Shown: positions 10,190 through 21,678 of the stretch, one piece after another
How positions within the stretch are numbered: position 1 is the stretch's first letter
Layout of the letters: each line of letters starts with the position of its first letter
The notes under the pieces: model-generated
Database searches by the model: none
The model's input: only the letters and a program-made list of their open reading frames with translations
Told to the model about the DNA's origin: nothing
Made by a program: the position numbers and the translations under genes
From: Heterohyrax brucei
Taxonomy: Eukaryota > Chordata > Mammalia > Hyracoidea > Procaviidae
Assembly (NCBI GenBank): GCA_028571685.1
Contig: CM053154.1
Coordinates: 7,663,501-7,727,500 of the forward strand
Direction: 5' to 3'
DNA: 64,000 nucleotides

Positions 10190-10480
10190 GATAAGGTTTC
10201 TGTTTAATCATCCACCTCTAAGCACTTGCAATCAGGCAGGATATTGCTGCTTTTAAAATAAGACAATGACATTTAATGACTTTCATTTCTTCCTCTACAA
10301 AAGATTAATTTACATGCTGGAGTCATCATTTCATTGGAAAAGCCAGCCTATTCTTTTCGGAAATGCTGCGATATGATTAACAACTCAATCCCTCCCTTCT
10401 AGTTTTTAATTTTGTGGCTTTCTCTGGGTGTATTTACCTTCACAATCTAAGTCAGCCTGTGCTTTAGCGCAAGGATGAAA
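10190..10480. promoter_or_regulatory. AT-rich unique block, candidate conserved non-coding element
   Basis: Repeat-free sequence, AT-rich relative to its surroundings, with several homeodomain cores (TAAT/ATTA), for example 'aagattaatttacatgc' and 'atgattaacaactc'. Function is inferred from composition only. Confidence 0.25.
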
Positions 10481-10665
10481 TTAGCCTGTAGAGCAGAGTG
10501 GAGCCCGGTCATCTTAAACGTGTCCCCAGAAACAACCTGCCCCAGCTCCATGTGTGGCTGGGGCTTTCATGAGGTGGTACCACCAGGACTCATGAATGAA
10601 TTCTTCAGAATCTTGTTTGACATGGCTACTTGGCCCAACAAATTGAAGCCCTGTAATTGGACTTT

Positions 10666-10820
10666 GGAAATCCTGGTGGCACAGTAGTCAAGTGCTACAG
10701 CAGCTAACCAAAAGGCTGGTAGTTCAATTAGCCAGATGCTCCTTGGAAACTCTATGGGGCAGTTCTACTCTGTCCTATAGTGTCACTATGAGTTGGAATC
10801 TGGTCTGGGTCTGGTTTTTG
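10666..10820 (+). mobile_element. AfroSINE, short form
   Basis: Clear A box ('ggtggcacagtagtc') and tail ('tatgagttggaatctgg'). A small deletion affects the B box ('agttcaattagccag'). Confidence 0.9.
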
Positions 10821-11951
10821 GTCTATAAGTGGACCTTAGCATCACCCCTCCCATCATGTCCTTCCATACATGCTCTGCTCCTCAGTCTCCAAACAGCCAA
10901 AGTGTCCTCACATTTCCACCTCTCTCCAAGACTCTTCCTCATGCCCAAACTCTCTATCCCTTCCGTCAAAACCCTATGTATCCTTCGAAGTTCATTTCTA
11001 ATGTCTCGTCCCTAAAGTCTTGCTGATGGCCCTGCAGACATGAGTCACTCCTCTCAGCGAGCACTTGTGCCTTGCTTTGAAGGCTGTCCTTTCATTCCTC
11101 GTCTGAGGACAATGCAGATTCCCCCCTTGATGACTGCTCCCAGGTGTCCGCTGTTGTGTTTCCTGGTTGAGCCTTACAACAGCTTGCTATGGTCCATGGG
11201 AATCAGAATCAGCTCAACGGCAGAGGGTTTGGTGTCTTGGAAGAAAGTTCTTAACTCCAGTTTTGGATTCTTTTCAACTCTAGAATGTTATTTGGTTCTT
11301 TTTACAGATTTCTGCATCTTCTCTTTTTCTTTTTTTTTTTTTTTTAACTTATCAACTACAGTGAATTAAAGGGCCATGGAGAGTATGCTATCGGATTTAC
11401 CTATTTCTACCATTAGCTTTTCTTCTCTTGATCCTGTTTTTGATGCCTAGATCTTTCTTTCTTTCTCTCTCTCTCTCTCTCTCTTTTAAGAGCTAGACAT
11501 AGTGCCCGAAGTTTTTAAAAAGGTTTGAATAATGCCCACTTCTCCCAGCAAAGATTAGACTTTATCATCCAGCTGACAGCCAGAGCAAGAGCAGTTCGCC
11601 TCGGGTCCCATCAGGGATGCTTGCCGCTGACTGAGGCCACTTGGCAGTCTTTGTGAATCTCTAGTTCACCCCACCCGAGGGTAGAGCCCCCTAGATGTCC
11701 AGTTCAGACTCTCGGGTATTTATTGGGACTCCTCCTTCGGAGTGGTTTCTGAGCTCCAATGTCTGTCTCCCTAGCACTACAAGATGGGCAATAACTCGGT
11801 TTCTCAGCCACTGTTTTCCTAACTTCTTAATGTCTTGCCTTGTGCAACTATGACTGGATCATACCTCAGTGTGAGAACTGCCAGATGTGGAGGTCGCTTC
11901 TTGTCACTTCCTTCCTTTTTGTGATCTTGATCCCTTACAAAGACCTGAAAC
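10821..11951. other. unassigned; simple runs and a SINE tail stub
   Basis: Pyrimidine-rich throughout. T run at 11328-11345, and TTTC then (TC)n at 11455-11484. 'gaatcagaatcagctcaacg' at about 11200-11220 is an isolated AfroSINE 3' tail. No gene seen. Confidence 0.4.
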
Positions 11952-12078
11952 ACCAAACCCACTACCATCAAATCGATGCCGATTCATAGAGACCATATAG
12001 GACAGCATAGAACTGCTCCATGAAGTTTCCAAGGAGTGCCTGGTGGATATAGCACCTAACCACTATGCCACCAGGGTT
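11952..12078 (-). mobile_element. AfroSINE, short form, with extra internal deletion
   Basis: Tail and body are normal, but sequence between 'ctggtgga' and 'tatagcacctaaccac' is lost, removing the B box. Confidence 0.85.
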
Positions 12079-12480
12079 TGGCAATCCCAAATTGCAGTGT
12101 TTGTTTCCCCAGTCCTTCTAAGCTTTCTGAAAGTTCTGGGCCTTTCTCTGCCTCTAACAACAGCCTGTTCCCAGCTTACTCAGCCTCTTACATGACCAAC
12201 TATCATTAAATTATCCAGAATTAAAATCGGTGTTTAGAACATTGAGCTTACCTCAGTAAGTCTTCATTTTCTTCAACGTCTTTGCCTCTCACATCCTGGT
12301 TACATTATCAGCTTTACGATGCCTTCGAACAGATTTTTTTTTTCTTTCTCTTCATTTTGTGCCGATTTTTCAGTGTTCTCAGCAGTGCTGATGGTCATCC
12401 GTGAGCTACTCCATCATACCCAGAAAGTGAAGTCACATTCAGCTTCATTCCCGCCAGACTTCACAACCAAACGCGTGACC
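12079..12480. other. unassigned sequence
   Basis: No recognised repeat or gene. A T-rich stretch lies at 12334-12352. Confidence 0.35.
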
Positions 12481-12499
12481 TCAACTGTTCTACCAGCTT

Positions 12500-12830
12500 T
12501 GGCTGCCACTTCCTCCCACGCTCGCCGTGCACTCCACCCTCCCTCGGGTCACCCTTCACTCCTGCTACTTTGTCAGAAAGGCCCTCAACTGCCCCTTCTA
12601 CTGGCCAAATCCCTGCCCACATTCCAAGTCCCATTGCAAATCTTACTTCCTCTGTGAATCCTGTCCTCATCCTGCCAGCAGGCTGTGGTCTTTCCCTGCC
12701 CTGACCACCCAGTGGACATCTGCCCTGGCCTGGTCGAGAGACATCGAGTTCCCTTGTCCACTGCGAGATCCTGGAGGGCACACACAGGACTGATTCATCT
12801 GCCTGTAGCACTCAGCATGGGACTTAGCCC
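12500..12830 (+). mobile_element. L2-like 3' end relic
   Basis: Ancient LINE2-type 3' sequence: 'ccattgcaaatcttacttcc', then 'gcgagatcctggagggcaca' and 'gactgattcatctgcctgt', matching the usual L2 order. Highly diverged, so the edges are approximate. Confidence 0.5.
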
Positions 12831-14120
12831 ACCGCATGGAGGCCTGATTCCACTTAGATCTCTGAATCAAGTTGAAATCCAGTGTCACCATCTTAGGCAG
12901 AAATCTTGAACATAAGTAGGAGAAACCTAAATTGGATTGGCTTAAACAAAAGAACAATAACACATTAGCTAAGACTTGAGGCATAGCTCAGCTCTTGGTA
13001 CCTGGACCTAGCACCTCAAATTACGTTTTTTGGAAAGCTATAGCTCTCTACCTCTCTGCTTTGCTTCATCGCCTGCTGACTTCGTTCTCCAGCACCACTT
13101 CCCAAGCAGAGGAGTGCTCCACTCCCTAGCCCAGGATCCTGGAAGCCTAGGCTTACAGTCTTCTCGGGGTATTTTCCAGGGAAAAGAAGGAGCCCCTTTG
13201 ACAGCTGCTCAGCTAAAGTTCTGAGGTTGGTACCAATGGGATGAACCGGGTCCTATGTTTTCCACTACATCAGTCCTGGTGGTCAGGGAGCTGGAATATT
13301 CAGTGGTCTGGTCTAAATGTCACACTGTTCCTGGATCTCAAGGTGGAACCAACCCCATCTAAACCATGTGGACGGAGATGGGGGTATGGCGGTCCCCTCA
13401 CAAAAATTAGGGAGCCATTACCAAAAACAGAAGGAACTACGTGTTGAGAAAGCAAAAACCAGACTTTTCTATGTGGTCACAGTCCATCAGGAAAACTATT
13501 GTCAAATCAGTTCATGAATTACACGTGGGGACCCAGCTTTTCTCTAATGAATTGAAAAACACCAGTTTTGTAAACATCTAACTGCTGACAGTTTTGTGCC
13601 AGTGTCCCACAGAATTCCATCCAGTGAAAATCAAACCCTCTGTAACCTGCCTCCTGACTAAATAAAGCTGCCAGAAACTTCTGTGGCCGTTATTCCACAA
13701 TGCCAGCTCTCAGCAGCTGCCACTTGCCTAGCAAAGCACCCAAGGCCATTACCCTCTCCTGACTGAGCCACCTTTAGCAGGTTAAGGATTCCTGGCTATC
13801 TGCCCTCCCCAGCAGGGACTGCCTGTGGTTTGGGAAGTAGCTGGCAATTTCTTCCAGAGAGGTGTGACTCCGTGTTCTCCTTTTCTTTCTGAGTCTCTGT
13901 TCCTAGGACTCACAAGCTACACTGCCTGCTGTCTGTGACCTTACCTCTCCCACGGACGTCTAGTCACCTCTGGAGTGACATTGCTTCTATAGGCTGACAT
14001 AGACAACAAACCTTCAGCCCTTCTTACCCAGAAGGTGCTCCACATGGACACCCCTGCTCACGCAGCAGATCTGGGTTGAAGATATGTCTTCAAATGTATT
14101 ATCTTACCAGGCACCAAGGA
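12831..14120. other. unassigned, mostly unique
   Basis: No repeat or gene confidently recognised. Short open frames at 13030-13517 lack supporting context. Confidence 0.35.
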
Positions 14121-14124
14121 AGGT

Positions 14125-14487
14125 GGCATTTTCAAGGGGAATAAATGGTAATGGTGAAGTATGTAACCTTTGATCCAGTATCCCAGTTTCCAAGAATTTC
14201 TCTTAGGGAAATTATCATAAAGGCACACAAAGACTCATGGTGTAGGACAAACATGCTCATTGCAGCATTAGCCTTAATAGCAAAAAAGTGGAGCACCTAA
14301 ATATTCCCCCAGGAGAGGAAAGATTATTAAAAAAACCAGTGGTCTGACCTGAGTGATAACAGCTTTTGCAGCCATTAAAAATTACAGGATCAAATAATCC
14401 CTGAGCTGAGAAAGTGTTCACAGTACAGTAAAAAAGGCTAAAAAGTTCTACGTCCAGATTTCACTTTTTAAAAACATACACGTAAAT
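14125..14487 (+). mobile_element. old L1: end of ORF2 plus 3' sequence
   Basis: Plus-strand order typical of the L1 ORF2 C-terminus and 3' end: 'tttgatccagtatcccag', 'caagaatttctcttaggg', 'atgctcattgcagcattag', 'cagccattaaaaattacag'. Frame is lost and the copy is 5' truncated. Confidence 0.75.
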
Positions 14488-14800
14488 GTTGTTCCTGCTA
14501 GTTACCATTGACTTGGTTCTGATGCGTGGTGACTTTATGGATGGCAGAACTGAACAACACCCGGCCGGGCACTGTCTTCACAATCAATGGCCTGTTTGAC
14601 TCCGCTGTTGAGGCCATTGTGTCCATCCACCGTGTTGAGTGCTTCCCTCTTCTCACTGCCCCTCTACTTTTGCAAACAGCACTTCCTTCTCTAGCAGCTG
14701 ATCTTTCCTGATGACATGTTCAAAGTAAGCAAGATCGAGTCTTGCTACCCTTGCTTCTAAAGAGCATCCTGACGTGCATGCCAGCGTCAGCAGCGGCTAT
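14488..14800 (-). mobile_element. RTE LINE 3' end
   Basis: Reverse orientation. 'gaggccattgtgtccatcca' and 'ctaaagagcatcctgacgtg' match the RTE 3' segments at 45535 and 25290. The frame is broken. Confidence 0.75.
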
Positions 14801-16218
14801 TGCTCTTCTCTCTGTGTTAGGAGCCATCACGGTGTCCCCTTTGTAGTGAGACAGAGAAACTTATACACCCCTTAGAGTGATGAGCACCTTGGCTCTATCA
14901 CATTGGGCCACAAACACAACATCTGTTTTAAAGAGACTTGCTTCTATTTACTGAGCTCCAAAGAATAATTTTATTTTTTAAAGCATTAATATTAGCCCTG
15001 AGCATGGTTTTACTGGTGTTACTATTAAAAAAAGAAAAGAAAAAAGTGCCATAATGTTGGAAAGGAACCAACTTACAAAACCAAAAGCAAGCTTTTGAGG
15101 CCAGAAGTCCCAGCTTTGGCATAAAGCCAGAGGCAGGCCTCCCACGGGGCTGGGACTGGAGACAGTTTGTCTTCTGCCACTGGGCTGAAGGCTGAGTTCC
15201 TGCCTGATCCGCAGCTCTGAAACCTGGTTCCATTGTCTCAGCAATAGTAAGTTTCCACAGGAGAAACTATGAGACATGGAAAAGGCACCAAGGGTCTCTT
15301 TCTAAGCCCAAGATCTTCTCAGAGAGGATGCAGGTCAGGCTGAAGGGGAGCACATCTAGAAGACAAAAGGAATGAAAGCAGGTCTTCAGGCAGCTTGTCA
15401 GCGAGCTATGGGTAACAGCACGCGCAGTGCGGGACATTCTCTTCAGTCAGACCTATGAGTCCCACTGTCTGCGTGTTCTTTTATTGTTTGTTTCTCCTGA
15501 TTCTTGTTACACCTCAAATCTGAGCACTATTTTAAGCAAAGTTGTTGTATGTTAATTCACTCTTCCAAACACACACAGAGGCTTCTCAAGAACTAACATG
15601 ATAGATGATAACGGCACCAGCTATTGGCCCCAAAGGTGGTAATTTGTGTTTCAAAATTTCTTAATTATATGTGCACATAGCAGCTCTCATGGCCCCTACA
15701 GAGGCCCTGGGCCTGGCCAGGGTCCCCCAACACTCTTACAACATCAGGAATCAAAAGGGAAGAGTTTTAAATCAGCAGAGCAGATAAATCAAGCATACAT
15801 ATATACAAAATCTGTTACATGGTATATAAGACATTCTAATCACCACATCTATAATTACAAAGAACAGTAAATCACTAAAAAACAAATTAAGTGCCTTAGA
15901 CATAATAAAGAAGAATAATTACTTTTAACTCAAAGCTGCCATCCTAATGTTGGATGACTGGGGGTAACCCTTGGGAAACGTAAGAGTGACAAAGGACATC
16001 AACTTTCAGAACTGGGAGGAGAAGCCAGTGGCTTCAGGGGGGTTCATTTCTTCTCTTTTTTTTTAAACACAGCAGGATGTGTGAGCTCCAAAAGCAATCA
16101 TGTACAGCCAAATGCCTCTGCGTAAATACTCCAGCATTACAAATGAAAGAGCATTTCTGTTCTCCAAAGCACACTCTCAATTGATAACCCTTTGTTGACT
16201 GGTGGGATGTATAGCATC
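14801..16218. other. unassigned, AT-rich in places
   Basis: No repeat or gene recognised. 15640-15930 is strongly AT-rich with several ATTA/TAAT cores and could hold a conserved element; evidence is composition only. Confidence 0.3.
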
Positions 16219-16719
16219 TGTCACGGATTGAATTGTGTTTGCCAAGAAAATCTGTGTAGCAAGTTGGCTAGGCCATGGTTCCTGGTATTGTGTGATGTTC
16301 CCCCATGCCGGAATTCCTGCCTCTCTGATATGGACAATGGTGGATGGGCTGCAGCTGAGTTGCTGGGGCAAGATTGAATATGTGCGATTGCATTTGGCTT
16401 GGGGCAGCCTCTTGGGATATAAAAGAAAGGGAGGCAAGCTGAGATTTGGGAACCTCATGCCATCAAGAAAGCAGCACCACGAGAACAGTGCATCCTTCAG
16501 ACCTGAAGTTCCTGTGCCAAGATGCTCCCCGGTCACAGACTGATGCAACACAAGGACCTTCCTCCAGAGCAAACCAAGACGGAAAACCTTCCCCTGGAGC
16601 AGACACCCTGAATTTGGACTAGTAGCCTACTGGACTGTGTAAGAATAAACTTTTCTTTGTTAAAGCCATCCACTTGCGGTATTTCTGTTAGAGTCGTACC
16701 AGATTACTGAAACAGCATC
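16214..16719 (+). mobile_element. solo LTR, ERVL/MaLR-like, with 5-bp target duplication
   Basis: The LTR (16219-16714, 496 bp) begins 'tgtcacggattgaattgtg' and ends 'actgaaaca'. It is flanked by perfect 'gcatc' copies at 16214-16218 and 16715-16719. Inside, 'aagaataaacttttctttg' near the 3' end resembles the usual polyadenylation region. No internal retroviral sequence adjoins it, so it is a solo LTR. It is homologous end to end with 29883-30404. Confidence 0.9.
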
Positions 16720-16793
16720 CCAACCACGTTGGGGCATTTTTACACTCTTTGGGAAGGAAGTAGCCTGATTTTAATGTGTTTAACCTCAAAGTG

Positions 16794-16949
16794 AGAAACC
16801 CTGGTGGCATAGTGGTTAAGTGCTATGTCTGCTAACAAAAGGTCAGCAGTTTGAATCCAGCTGGTGCTCCTTGGAAACTCTGCAGTTCTACTCTGTCGCA
16901 TAGGGTCACTAGGAGTCAGAATCAACCAGATGGCAACAGGTTTTGTTTT
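16794..16949 (+). mobile_element. AfroSINE, short form
   Basis: A box 'ggtggcatagtggtt' and B box 'cagcagtttgaatcc' are intact. A small deletion before 'gcagttctactctgtc' removes 'tatgggg'. Confidence 0.92.
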
Positions 16950-17469
16950 GGCCAGCTTTAAGGTGGGAGACTTTGAAAAGTACAAAGCCCAAAAACTCTG
17001 AGTCTGAGCCTCATTTTTGTGTGGACTGAGCCTTGTTTTAGGTGATACCTCCAGGATGTGTGAATTTTCTAAACTTTTGACAGATTCGTCTTTACTTCAT
17101 GAGATAAACCTCCTCACTTAGTTTCCCAGTTGTGGTGAGAATGAGCTCTATTCTTGGTCTTCATTCAGTCCTAGCAGTCATTTTTTCTTTATCCCACTCA
17201 TTGTTTTCAGGTGTTACTGGCTTCTGGCTTCCTTCTTTCCTAGCTTCTAAACCATAAATGATGCCTTTCCGGTAAAGAATAATGCATTGTGCTTCCCAAG
17301 AGACTGAAAATTCTATCAGTTATTCTTACCGTGCATTCAATCTCAGGGTCCAATCATTGCTTTCAGTTAAAGTAGGCAGACTGCACTGCTGTAAGGAGTT
17401 CTGCAGTAATCCACGTCAGCTGCTTACTGTTCTTAGCTGTTAGTATTGCTTTGGTTATAATGAAGGGTA

Positions 17470-17640
17470 CATAGTAGTGGTAATTGTCCTGAAATTAAAA
17501 TTCCTTCAGTTTTATTTACTTGGCCTACTGCTTTTGAAGAATGCCTTGTAGTGGTAATTTTTCTGAGATTAAAAAAAAAAAATCCCTTGGCTTTATTTAT
17601 TTGGGCTGGAAGTACTGCCTATACATTAAGGAAGAATGCG
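17470..17640 (+). repeat. imperfect tandem duplication of about 76 bp
   Basis: 'tagtggtaattgtcctgaaa' (about 17476) recurs as 'tagtggtaatttttctgaga' (about 17550). Each is followed by a 'ccttcagttttatttacttg' or 'cccttggctttatttatttg' segment. Confidence 0.75.
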
Positions 17641-17994
17641 TTGTACCATGTTTCAAAAAGTTTCACAAAAGATAATAAAAAGGCTAAGAAGAATGAATAA
17701 AATAGAACAAAATAAAATGGTCTTTGCCAGGTGCTTTCATACCTCACGTTTTGCAGATTTTCAAGAAACTAAATTAAAAAAGAAATCTTAGAAAATCATT
17801 TTATCATTGGCTCTTATCAGCAAGATTTACAACATCCAGGGTCTATTGGGACATACTGGATCCCAGATAATGGATATCAATCCATAATTCATAACAGAAA
17901 TCCTGAATTGAACATTTAGTCAGCAAGACTTTCTTTAGTGAAAACACGTGATATCAGTACAAAATTCAAAGCTGAAATACATATGTCTCTTCTA

Positions 17995-18335
17995 CAGCTT
18001 ATTGTACTGTGGTGGTTTGCATGTTGCCGGGATGCTGGAAGCTATGCTACCAGCTTTATAATGACCAACAGTGTATCCATGGGAGATAGGTTTCAGCTTC
18101 CAGATTAAGATAGACTGGGAAAAAAAAGGCCTGATAATCTGCATCTGAAATTTGACCAGTAAAAATTCTATAGATTGCAACCCCTTTGTCCAGTCCAGCT
18201 GGAAGATGAGTGCCTGCGCTGGAAGGCACTCAGACCTACCAGTCATCAGGAAGATGGTGCAGAACAAGGCAAGGTACACTGCTGTCATCCACAGGGCCCA
18301 CAGGGGTTGGAGGCAATTTAATGACAACTAATAGC
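17995..18335 (+). mobile_element. RTE deletion derivative (5' UTR fused to 3' end)
   Basis: 17998-18230 is the RTE 5'-UTR block: 'gtggtggtttgcatgttgc', 'gggatgctggaagctatg', 'ggcctgataatctgcatctg', ending 'gctggaaggcactca'. At about 18231 it jumps to the LINE 3' end ('aggaagatggtgcagaac'). The same 5' breakpoint, just after 'ggaaggcac', is seen at 20986 and 29613, so these copies probably descend from one deleted master. Confidence 0.75.
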
Positions 18336-19650
18336 GTGCCTCATGTACGGGATCCCATAAAGATGGCCCCAGGACCCACTTGGCCAGGATGGCCGACTGT
18401 ACAGCATTTCAGAACAAAATCCACTTCCACTTTGACTTGATCAGCAGCTTCCAGGTTATTTGTCACATTGTCTGCCTCTCTGGTGACGAAGGGAGCGAAT
18501 TCAGCATATCCCTTGGTCCTTAGCATCCAGTACGCACCAGTCTTGTTGGGTAGTCCTTCAACTCTGCTGGCCAGCACTATGACCTGGGCCCAAAGGCCTT
18601 CTGTTTCATGTTCTCTGCTGTCCAGTGGGCTAACAGAGCACTCACCTGCTTCAGCTGCTGAAGATACCGCCCAGCACAGAGACAGGCCCGGCAAGGGTTG
18701 TGGCTGCTACTGCCAGCTGCACCATAGCCTGGCTGCAGAGGAAGCCGGCCCCAACGTGCCCACTTGGGTCCTGTAGGGCAGGGTTCCAGCTGAAGAGTCA
18801 CATGCAGACGCCTGGCGGGGCTCACAGACAAAGTGGAAGCCGTGCTGTCAGGCTGGGGTGGACTACAGTGAGGATCCAGAGAACAGGCGCCCACAAGAAG
18901 GGCCTGGGGTGAGGTGGTGGCCCGGGGAGGATGTGGATGAGGACCACTGGCCACTGAGACCCTGCTGACACCCAACTCTGCAGGCTGGTCATTGCAACCT
19001 TGAGGTTAGCGTGACTGGGCCCAAGTCCCCGCACTCAGGGTGCAGTCCATGCTGGGCAGAAGGAACACTGAAGGTGAAGACGCAGCCTCGGAGGCTCAGA
19101 GACCAAGGCTACCCAAGACCTCACAGCTCACCTTAGCCTCTCTGACTCCCACCAGTCGCATAAACACTGCAGGAGCTCACGTGGGTGCATACAGTGTCCT
19201 GCCACTAGCCCGTGAGGTCATGCAGCAGGCCTTCAGCTGATTCCTTTCTGAAGTCCACATGCACAACAGTGGAACATCCCACCAAAGGTGTGGTAAAAGG
19301 AGGCAGGATGTCCTGATTAGGAATGTAAGAATTTGGGGACAGGCAGAAGTTGCTATTGGGGTAGCAGGAGGGGCTGGCCCTGCTGGGGAGGAGGGAACCC
19401 CAGCCCAAGGCCCATAGGTCCGAGAGAAGTCACTCTCTCCCCACCAGAGGGCGAGAAGCCAGATCACATAGTAGCTGGAGACTTGGTAGCCCAGCCTGGG
19501 GAAGCGGCCGATCAGACAGGCTGTCTTGGCTCCCTTCATCTGACCGGGAGTCTTAGGAGCTGCCTGGAGCAGTCGGTCGTGTCTACAGGAGAAGCAGCTG
19601 CTCCCCGGGAAACGGAGGGGCGCTGCTCACAGGCCGGACCCTCCGAACGC
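18336..19650. other. unassigned, GC-rich; one protein-like open frame
   Basis: No repeat recognised. The reverse-strand frame 18341-18694 (117 codons) has an unusually balanced amino-acid mix in its last 60 codons. I cannot match it to a family, and no poly(A) tail or target duplication marks a retrocopy. Treated as unproven. Confidence 0.3.
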
Positions 19651-19654
19651 CAGC

Positions 19655-19960
19655 TGCCTAATGAATCAATAAAGGCCTCTGTTCCCCCCATTCCACGCTG
19701 CCCTGCTCTTCCACATACAATTATTACAAAAATCAAAGAGAGGAATGTTGCCTTGAGATATGATTTCCATATTGGTATGGATTTTATTATACAAGCCGTA
19801 CAATATGCTCCATTATCATTTTGATTATACGCGCCTTTCATTTGCACAATTGGGCCATTATCTGCAGTACATTCATTACATTATAAGAAACTGGAACTCC
19901 CTCCCTAAGATGAATTGTAAAAAAGGATTTCTGTTTTTGCAGATTGATATTTCAGGGCGG
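19655..19960. promoter_or_regulatory. candidate conserved non-coding element
   Basis: Repeat-free AT-rich block set in GC-rich DNA with dense TAAT/ATTA cores: 'ctaatgaatcaataaagg', 'acaattattacaaaaatc', 'ttatcattttgattatacg'. It has no microsatellite character. It resembles developmental enhancers by composition only. Confidence 0.35.
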
Positions 19961-20785
19961 AACATTAAACAGCAAACACTATTTGTAAAGTTTTTTTGTT
20001 TGTTCTTTTAACATAAACTCTTAGAAGGAGGAAATAACCCTGATATTTCTAACAGACAGAAGAGCCCCAGGCTAGATGCAAGAAATGATTGCAATTTGGA
20101 ATGCACGTACTATTAGGGACTCCTGATTAAATTGTAAGTTCCTTGAGAGAAAGAGAGGCAAGCAGAGGAAGCCTGGGAATTGAGCCTGGTGGCCAGGAGA
20201 GGGCTGACCTGGTACCTAGAGGCCAGAAAGACGTGGCTTTAACCATAGCATCCCAATCAAGAGTGTAGAACCAACTCCGCCAGCATAGAGAGGGAGGGGC
20301 ACAGTGGGGAGGGGCAGGGTTGCAGGGCAGTCTGGTGGAGGTTGCCAAGTCCTTATGTCCAGATCAAGCCCCTGGGAAAGGGGTCACTTGGCTGTCTCCA
20401 GGCCGCATCCATCCCCACTCCCATCTAAGCAGGTGTGTTTGCAGGGTGCCATCCTGTCCTCTAGGTGCCAGGGTGTCAGCCAGGAGGGACCAGCAGGAGC
20501 TTCAGGGGAGGGTGGGAAGAACTGAAAACACAACAGAGGAAAAGAGCGGTGTGCCCTAGTGACAGGTGCCAGCCCTCTGCCTCTGCTTACCCAAAGGGAA
20601 GCAGACCGCCAGCCTGGAGCCTCCTGCTGCAGGGGACTTTCAGTGTCCATTGTAACCCAAGCTCAAATCTGGCTTTCTCAAGGCTAAGAGCCTCATGTCC
20701 TCGAGCAAAGTCCTTTGCATCTCCAGCCCTCAGTTTCCCCATTGATAGACTATGGCTAAGGCAGCTTGTGATACCTTGGCAGTTT
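19961..20785. other. unassigned; MIR-like patch at 20690-20785
   Basis: 'gcaaagtcctttgcatctcc' followed by 'cctcagtttccccattg' is a MIR core in plus orientation. The remainder is unrecognised GC-rich DNA. Confidence 0.4.
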
Positions 20786-21125
20786 CTGTGCTACTGTGAT
20801 GCCAAGAGCTGTGTCACCAGAATTTTGAACACCAGCAGGGTCGCCCGTGGGGGACTGGTTTCAGGCTAAGACAGACCAGGGAGCAAGACCTCATGATCTA
20901 CTTCTGCAAATTAGCCAACAAAAACTCTGTGAAAAGAATACTGCGCGATATAGTGCTTGAAAATGAGCCCACTGGGTTGGAAGGCACCCCATATACACAG
21001 TCCCACAGCACTGGATTTGAGCACATTGAATAACCATGAAGACAGCACAGGATGGGGCTATGTTTCAGTCTGCTGTACACAGGGCACCTTAGGTTGAACC
21101 CAACTCAACAGCAGCTGACCACAAT
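20786..21125 (+). mobile_element. RTE deletion derivative
   Basis: The RTE 5'-UTR block runs to about 20990 ('gatatagtgcttgaaaatg', 'gggttggaaggcac') and is followed by LINE 3' end sequence: 'gaataaccatgaagacagc', then 'ggttgaacccaactcaacag', 'cagctgaccacaa'. The coding region is absent. It shares its 5' breakpoint with the copies at 17995 and 29475. Confidence 0.75.
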
Positions 21126-21174
21126 AGTTCATCTACCTGGGTGACAGGTTGGCTAATGCAATCCTATAAAGCTA

Positions 21175-21624
21175 CAGGGTGGTACAATTAAATTCACAAA
21201 CTCGTCTTAGGAGAAGTACTGCATACCTCACTGCTGAATGTCCCTGAGTCACCTTCAAAGTACTCCCCATGGAAGCTACAAACTGAAGACAGTGCCTAGT
21301 CCACCCTTCACAGCACTTTGGGAACGCCTTGTCTGGGATGGCCACCAGAGCTGCTGTCACATTACCCTCCATGTCCTGAATGTCATCCAAATGTCTTTCT
21401 TTCAGTGTTTCCTTTACCTTCAGGTAAATTAAAATTTCACAGGGGGCCAGTTCAGGTGAGTAGGGGAGGTGTTCCAATACAGTTATTTGTTTACTGGCTA
21501 AAAATTCCCTCATAGACAGTGCAGTGTGAGCTGGTGCACTATCGTGGTACAAAAGCCGGGAGCTGACGAAAAGTTCCAGTCGTTTTCGTCTAACTGCTTC
21601 ATGCAGCCTTTTCAGCACTTCCAA
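21175..21624 (-). pseudogene. mariner transposase, C-terminal half (broken)
   Basis: This 150-codon frame is the longest surviving piece of the transposase of the enclosing mariner. It carries 'AVRRKRLELF', 'HDSAPAHTA' (second catalytic Asp) and 'PYSPELAPCE', where the third acidic residue is Glu instead of Asp. It reads out through the inverted end because the normal stop is lost. Upstream parts lie in other frames, so no functional DNA-cleaving enzyme is made. Confidence 0.85.
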
Positions 21625-21678
21625 ATAGTAAACTCGACTAATTGTTTGTCCCGTTGATATTGAAAAAGGTTACCAACA

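Noticed and set aside
12319-12657. 112-codon plus-strand frame as a gene
   Set aside because: Its second half overlaps an L2-like relic and its composition follows the pyrimidine-rich strand.
16214-16719. Provirus
   Set aside because: Only one LTR with intact target duplications and no internal sequence, so it is a solo LTR.
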